6,155 nt of DNA from Robiginitomaculum sp. (GTDB taxonomy: Bacteria > Pseudomonadota > Alphaproteobacteria > Caulobacterales > Maricaulaceae). The stretch spans positions 1-6,155 of the forward strand of contig JALSHM010000026.1 of the NCBI GenBank assembly GCA_026982235.1. The letters run 5' to 3'. Of this stretch, positions 3,871 through 6,155 are shown one piece after another. Both the position numbers and the translations under genes were made by a program. The number at the start of each line of letters is the position of its first letter. The first letter of the stretch is position 1. A model generated the notes under the pieces. That model was not told the DNA's origin and did not search any database. It saw nothing but the letters and a program-made list of their open reading frames with translations.

Positions 3871-6155
3871 ATGGGGTCATTGCGTTTTAATCAAATAAAA
3901 TTGGTCGGGTTCAAATCCTTTGTCGAACCCACCATTTTTCAGATTGAACCGGGCCTCACGGGGGTTGTCGGCCCGAATGGCTGTGGTAAATCCAACCTCC
4001 TCGAAGCTATTCGCTGGGTTATGGGTGCCAATTCCGCCAAGGCTATGCGCGGCAAAGCCATGGACGATGTGATTTTCTCGGGCACCAAAAACCGCCCTGC
4101 CCGTGGCCAAGCCAGTGTCACCCTAGAGATCGATAATTCCGCCCGCATCGCCCCGTCTATGTTTAATGACAATGAGGTATTAGAAGTCACCCGCCTCATT
4201 ACCAAAGGATCGGGGTCAAAATACACCGTCAACGGACAAACCGTCCGCGCCAAAGATGTGCAGCTTTTGTTTGCAGATGCCTCTACCGGGGCTAACTCAC
4301 CTGCCCTTGTGCGCCAAGGCCAGATTAACGAGCTTATTTCTGCCAAGCCTGAAAACCGCCGCAAAATTCTGGAAGAAGCTGCGGGTATATCAGGTCTGCA
4401 CACAAGACGCCATGAAGCTGAATTACGCTTGCGTGCCGCAGAGACCAATCTCGATAGGCTGGAAGATGTTCTCAGCCAAATCGAAAGCCAACTCCTCAGT
4501 TTGCGCCGCCAATCACGCCAAGCCGCCCGATTTAAGCGCTTAGCCGGAGAAATCCGTGAATACCGCACATTATTATGGCTCAAACGCTGGGAACAAGCAT
4601 TAGCAACGCTGGCGAGCAATGAACAAGCCCTTAAAGATAGCGAAACCCAAGTCGCCGAACTCACATCTACCGTCACCCTCTTGACCACCGAAGTTGCAGA
4701 AATTACCGCCAAGCTAGAACCCCACCGCGAGGAACAAATCATTGCAGCGGCTATTTGCGGGCGCTTGAACGCAGCAAAAGAAGCTTTGGAAAACGATGCC
4801 CAAGCGGCTAAATCCGAAATTAGTAAATTGGAATCGCGGCTCGCATTCCTAAAGGGCGATATTGAACGCGAAGAAAACATTGTAATTGACGCTAAAAATG
4901 CGACCGCACGGCTTGGCGCAGAACTGGCAGAATTGCAAGCCGTAAAAGACACGAGCAAAGCCCTAGAAGAGGCGACAAAAGCGGCAGAAATTGCGATTAA
5001 AGCCCGTAGCACATTGGAAAATCAGGTGTCCGAATTAACCCGTAAAGCGGCGGCACAAGCGGCGGAACACGCCAGTGCCCAACGGGAATATGACCGCCTA
5101 AGCGGCAATAAAACGCGTTTGGAAAGTGATATAAGCACGGCACTTGCTGCCCTAGAAAAGCTCAAAAACGCAAATACCTCTGCCGCTAGTGACAATCTTT
5201 TTGCCGTAGCGCTCGATAGCGCCGCTTCAGCTCTTCAGACCGCTAAAGAACAAGAGCAAGCCAGCCTGAACGCCCGCGACGAAGCGACACGCCGTGAACG
5301 AGAACTTCACCAGAAACTCAGCGATGCTCAAAGAGTGTATGCCCAAGCCGAAGCCGAACACAAAGCCCTATCTGGCATTGTCAATGCAAATCAAGGTGAC
5401 CAAAATTGGGTGCCAGCACTCGAATCTGTAACAGCCAAAAAAGGCTATGAAACAGCTCTTGCAGCAGCGCTCGGCGAAGATTTGGATGCGGGATTATCCC
5501 CTGACTTACCTCTATATTGGCAAGGTGCAGATATACCTAATAACGCACTTCCCGACGGGATAAAGCCGCTGGCCGAATGTGTAGATGCGCCTGAATTATT
5601 AGCGGCGCGTTTAAGTCAAATCGGTGTAGTAGAAGCTAGTGACGGCTTGGCGCAATCCAAAAATTTGTTAGCCGGACAACGTTTAGTAAGCCCGCAAGGC
5701 GACCTTTGGCGCTGGGACGGATTTGTATCCTCGTCCGAAGTTAAATCAACGGCAGCCGTCAAATTAGAAAATAAAAATCGGTTGGCCGAAATTGAAGATA
5801 CTCTGAACGGATTGCAAAAATCTGTCAGCCGCGCCGAAGCAGAATGGCAAAACGCGCAAAATACGCGCAAACAAGCCGAAGAAGCAGCCCGTAGCGCCCG
5901 CCAAGCCCTGCCGCAATTAGAGGCAGATGACCGGGCGGCGCGCGCCAGCCTCAACGCTTTTGAAACCGACCAAGCGCGCAAGGCCGAACAACAGGCCACA
6001 CTTGAAGACAGGCTGAGCCGCCGTAAATCCGAACTTGCGCAAACCATCACATCTTTGGCCAATGCTAAATCGGCTTGGGCGGCGACTAAAGTTGACGATG
6101 ATATTGAAAATCAACTTTCTAACTTACGCAAAGAGTTAGACAAAGCCCGCGAAGC
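3871..6155 (+). CDS. smc: Chromosome segregation protein SMC (N-terminal 761 codons, cut by right edge)
   Basis: SMC is the ATPase of the bacterial condensin complex, which works with ScpA and ScpB to organise and separate chromosomes. The frame is open without a stop from the ATG to the edge, ending two bases into a codon. Visible parts: GFKSF at 13-17; Walker A GPNGCGKS at 34-41; Arg60 in AMRGKAMDDVIFSG; the Q-loop in LVRQGQINELI (146-156); and EEAAGISG (168-175), where the head meets the coiled coil. The first arm is an Ala/Glu/Lys-rich coiled coil to about 500. The hinge spans about 511-620, starting with the WVPALESV and GYETALAAALG region and ending in QRLVSPQGDLWRWDG, a pattern I know from alphaproteobacterial SMC proteins. 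The returning arm starts near 630. Walker B and the signature motif lie beyond the edge; SMC proteins are about 1,150 residues, so roughly a third is missing. It is probably co-transcribed with the lipoprotein gene. Confidence 0.96.
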   Translation, partial: MGSLRFNQIKLVGFKSFVEPTIFQIEPGLTGVVGPNGCGKSNLLEAIRWVMGANSAKAMRGKAMDDVIFSGTKNRPARGQASVTLEIDNSARIAPSMFNDNEVLEVTRLITKGSGSKYTVNGQTVRAKDVQLLFADASTGANSPALVRQGQINELISAKPENRRKILEEAAGISGLHTRRHEAELRLRAAETNLDRLEDVLSQIESQLLSLRRQSRQAARFKRLAGEIREYRTLLWLKRWEQALATLASNEQALKDSETQVAELTSTVTLLTTEVAEITAKLEPHREEQIIAAAICGRLNAAKEALENDAQAAKSEISKLESRLAFLKGDIEREENIVIDAKNATARLGAELAELQAVKDTSKALEEATKAAEIAIKARSTLENQVSELTRKAAAQAAEHASAQREYDRLSGNKTRLESDISTALAALEKLKNANTSAASDNLFAVALDSAASALQTAKEQEQASLNARDEATRRERELHQKLSDAQRVYAQAEAEHKALSGIVNANQGDQNWVPALESVTAKKGYETALAAALGEDLDAGLSPDLPLYWQGADIPNNALPDGIKPLAECVDAPELLAARLSQIGVVEASDGLAQSKNLLAGQRLVSPQGDLWRWDGFVSSSEVKSTAAVKLENKNRLAEIEDTLNGLQKSVSRAEAEWQNAQNTRKQAEEAARSARQALPQLEADDRAARASLNAFETDQARKAEQQATLEDRLSRRKSELAQTITSLANAKSAWAATKVDDDIENQLSNLRKELDKARE

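Noticed and set aside
3939..5012. A 357-codon open frame on the minus strand, opposite smc
   Set aside because: Its product is Ser/Arg/Ala-rich low-complexity protein with no motif, and it lies wholly opposite the Walker A region and first coiled coil of smc. It is a by-product of smc codon use.
5616..6062. A 148-codon open frame on the minus strand near the right edge
   Set aside because: It is again a Ser/Ala/Leu/Arg-rich shadow of the smc frame, with no recognisable features.

Overview
The window reads as ordinary chromosome of an alphaproteobacterium. The evidence is the gene order mutY / DUF721 (dciA) / DsbA-family genes / smc, the alphaproteobacterial type of SMC hinge, and a phage- or GTA-like DUF2793-type protein at the left edge. 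GANTC, the CcrM methylation motif, is strongly depleted: I count 4 sites where about 24 would be expected by chance. With a roughly balanced base composition this would suit the Hyphomonadales/Maricaulales/Caulobacterales side of the class, but the genus cannot be read from the sequence.

Layout. (1) Positions 2-682, plus strand: the C-terminal part of a phage-tail-like, DUF2793-associated structural protein, cut by the left edge. (2) Positions 669-1733, minus strand: mutY, an adenine DNA glycosylase, convergent with gene 1 and overlapping it by 14 bases. (3) A 46-base divergent gap, then on the plus strand dciA (1780-2319) and a periplasmic DsbA-like protein with a CPHC active site (2337-3068), 17 bases apart. 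(4) A 76-base gap holding a perfect DnaA box and a near-consensus CtrA-type site. (5) A second DsbA-like protein, a predicted lipoprotein with a CGAC active site (3145-3852), followed 18 bases later by smc (3871 onward). smc is cut by the right edge after 761 codons, in its second coiled-coil arm.

How the genes fit together. The block combines genome maintenance (MutY removes A opposite 8-oxoguanine), replication (DciA loads or operates the DnaB helicase), chromosome organisation (SMC) and envelope thiol chemistry (two DsbA paralogues). The two DsbA proteins arose from one ancestor: they share the active-site region, a second cysteine pair and the cis-proline loop. They have diverged in active-site dipeptide and in predicted location.

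No new defence system, CRISPR array, insertion sequence or RNA gene is visible. The most interesting signal is regulatory. The short gap in front of the dsbA2-smc unit carries a DnaA box and a CtrA-like site, and one of the few GANTC sites in the window lies 16 bases inside dsbA2. This hints, by inference only, at cell-cycle control of smc.
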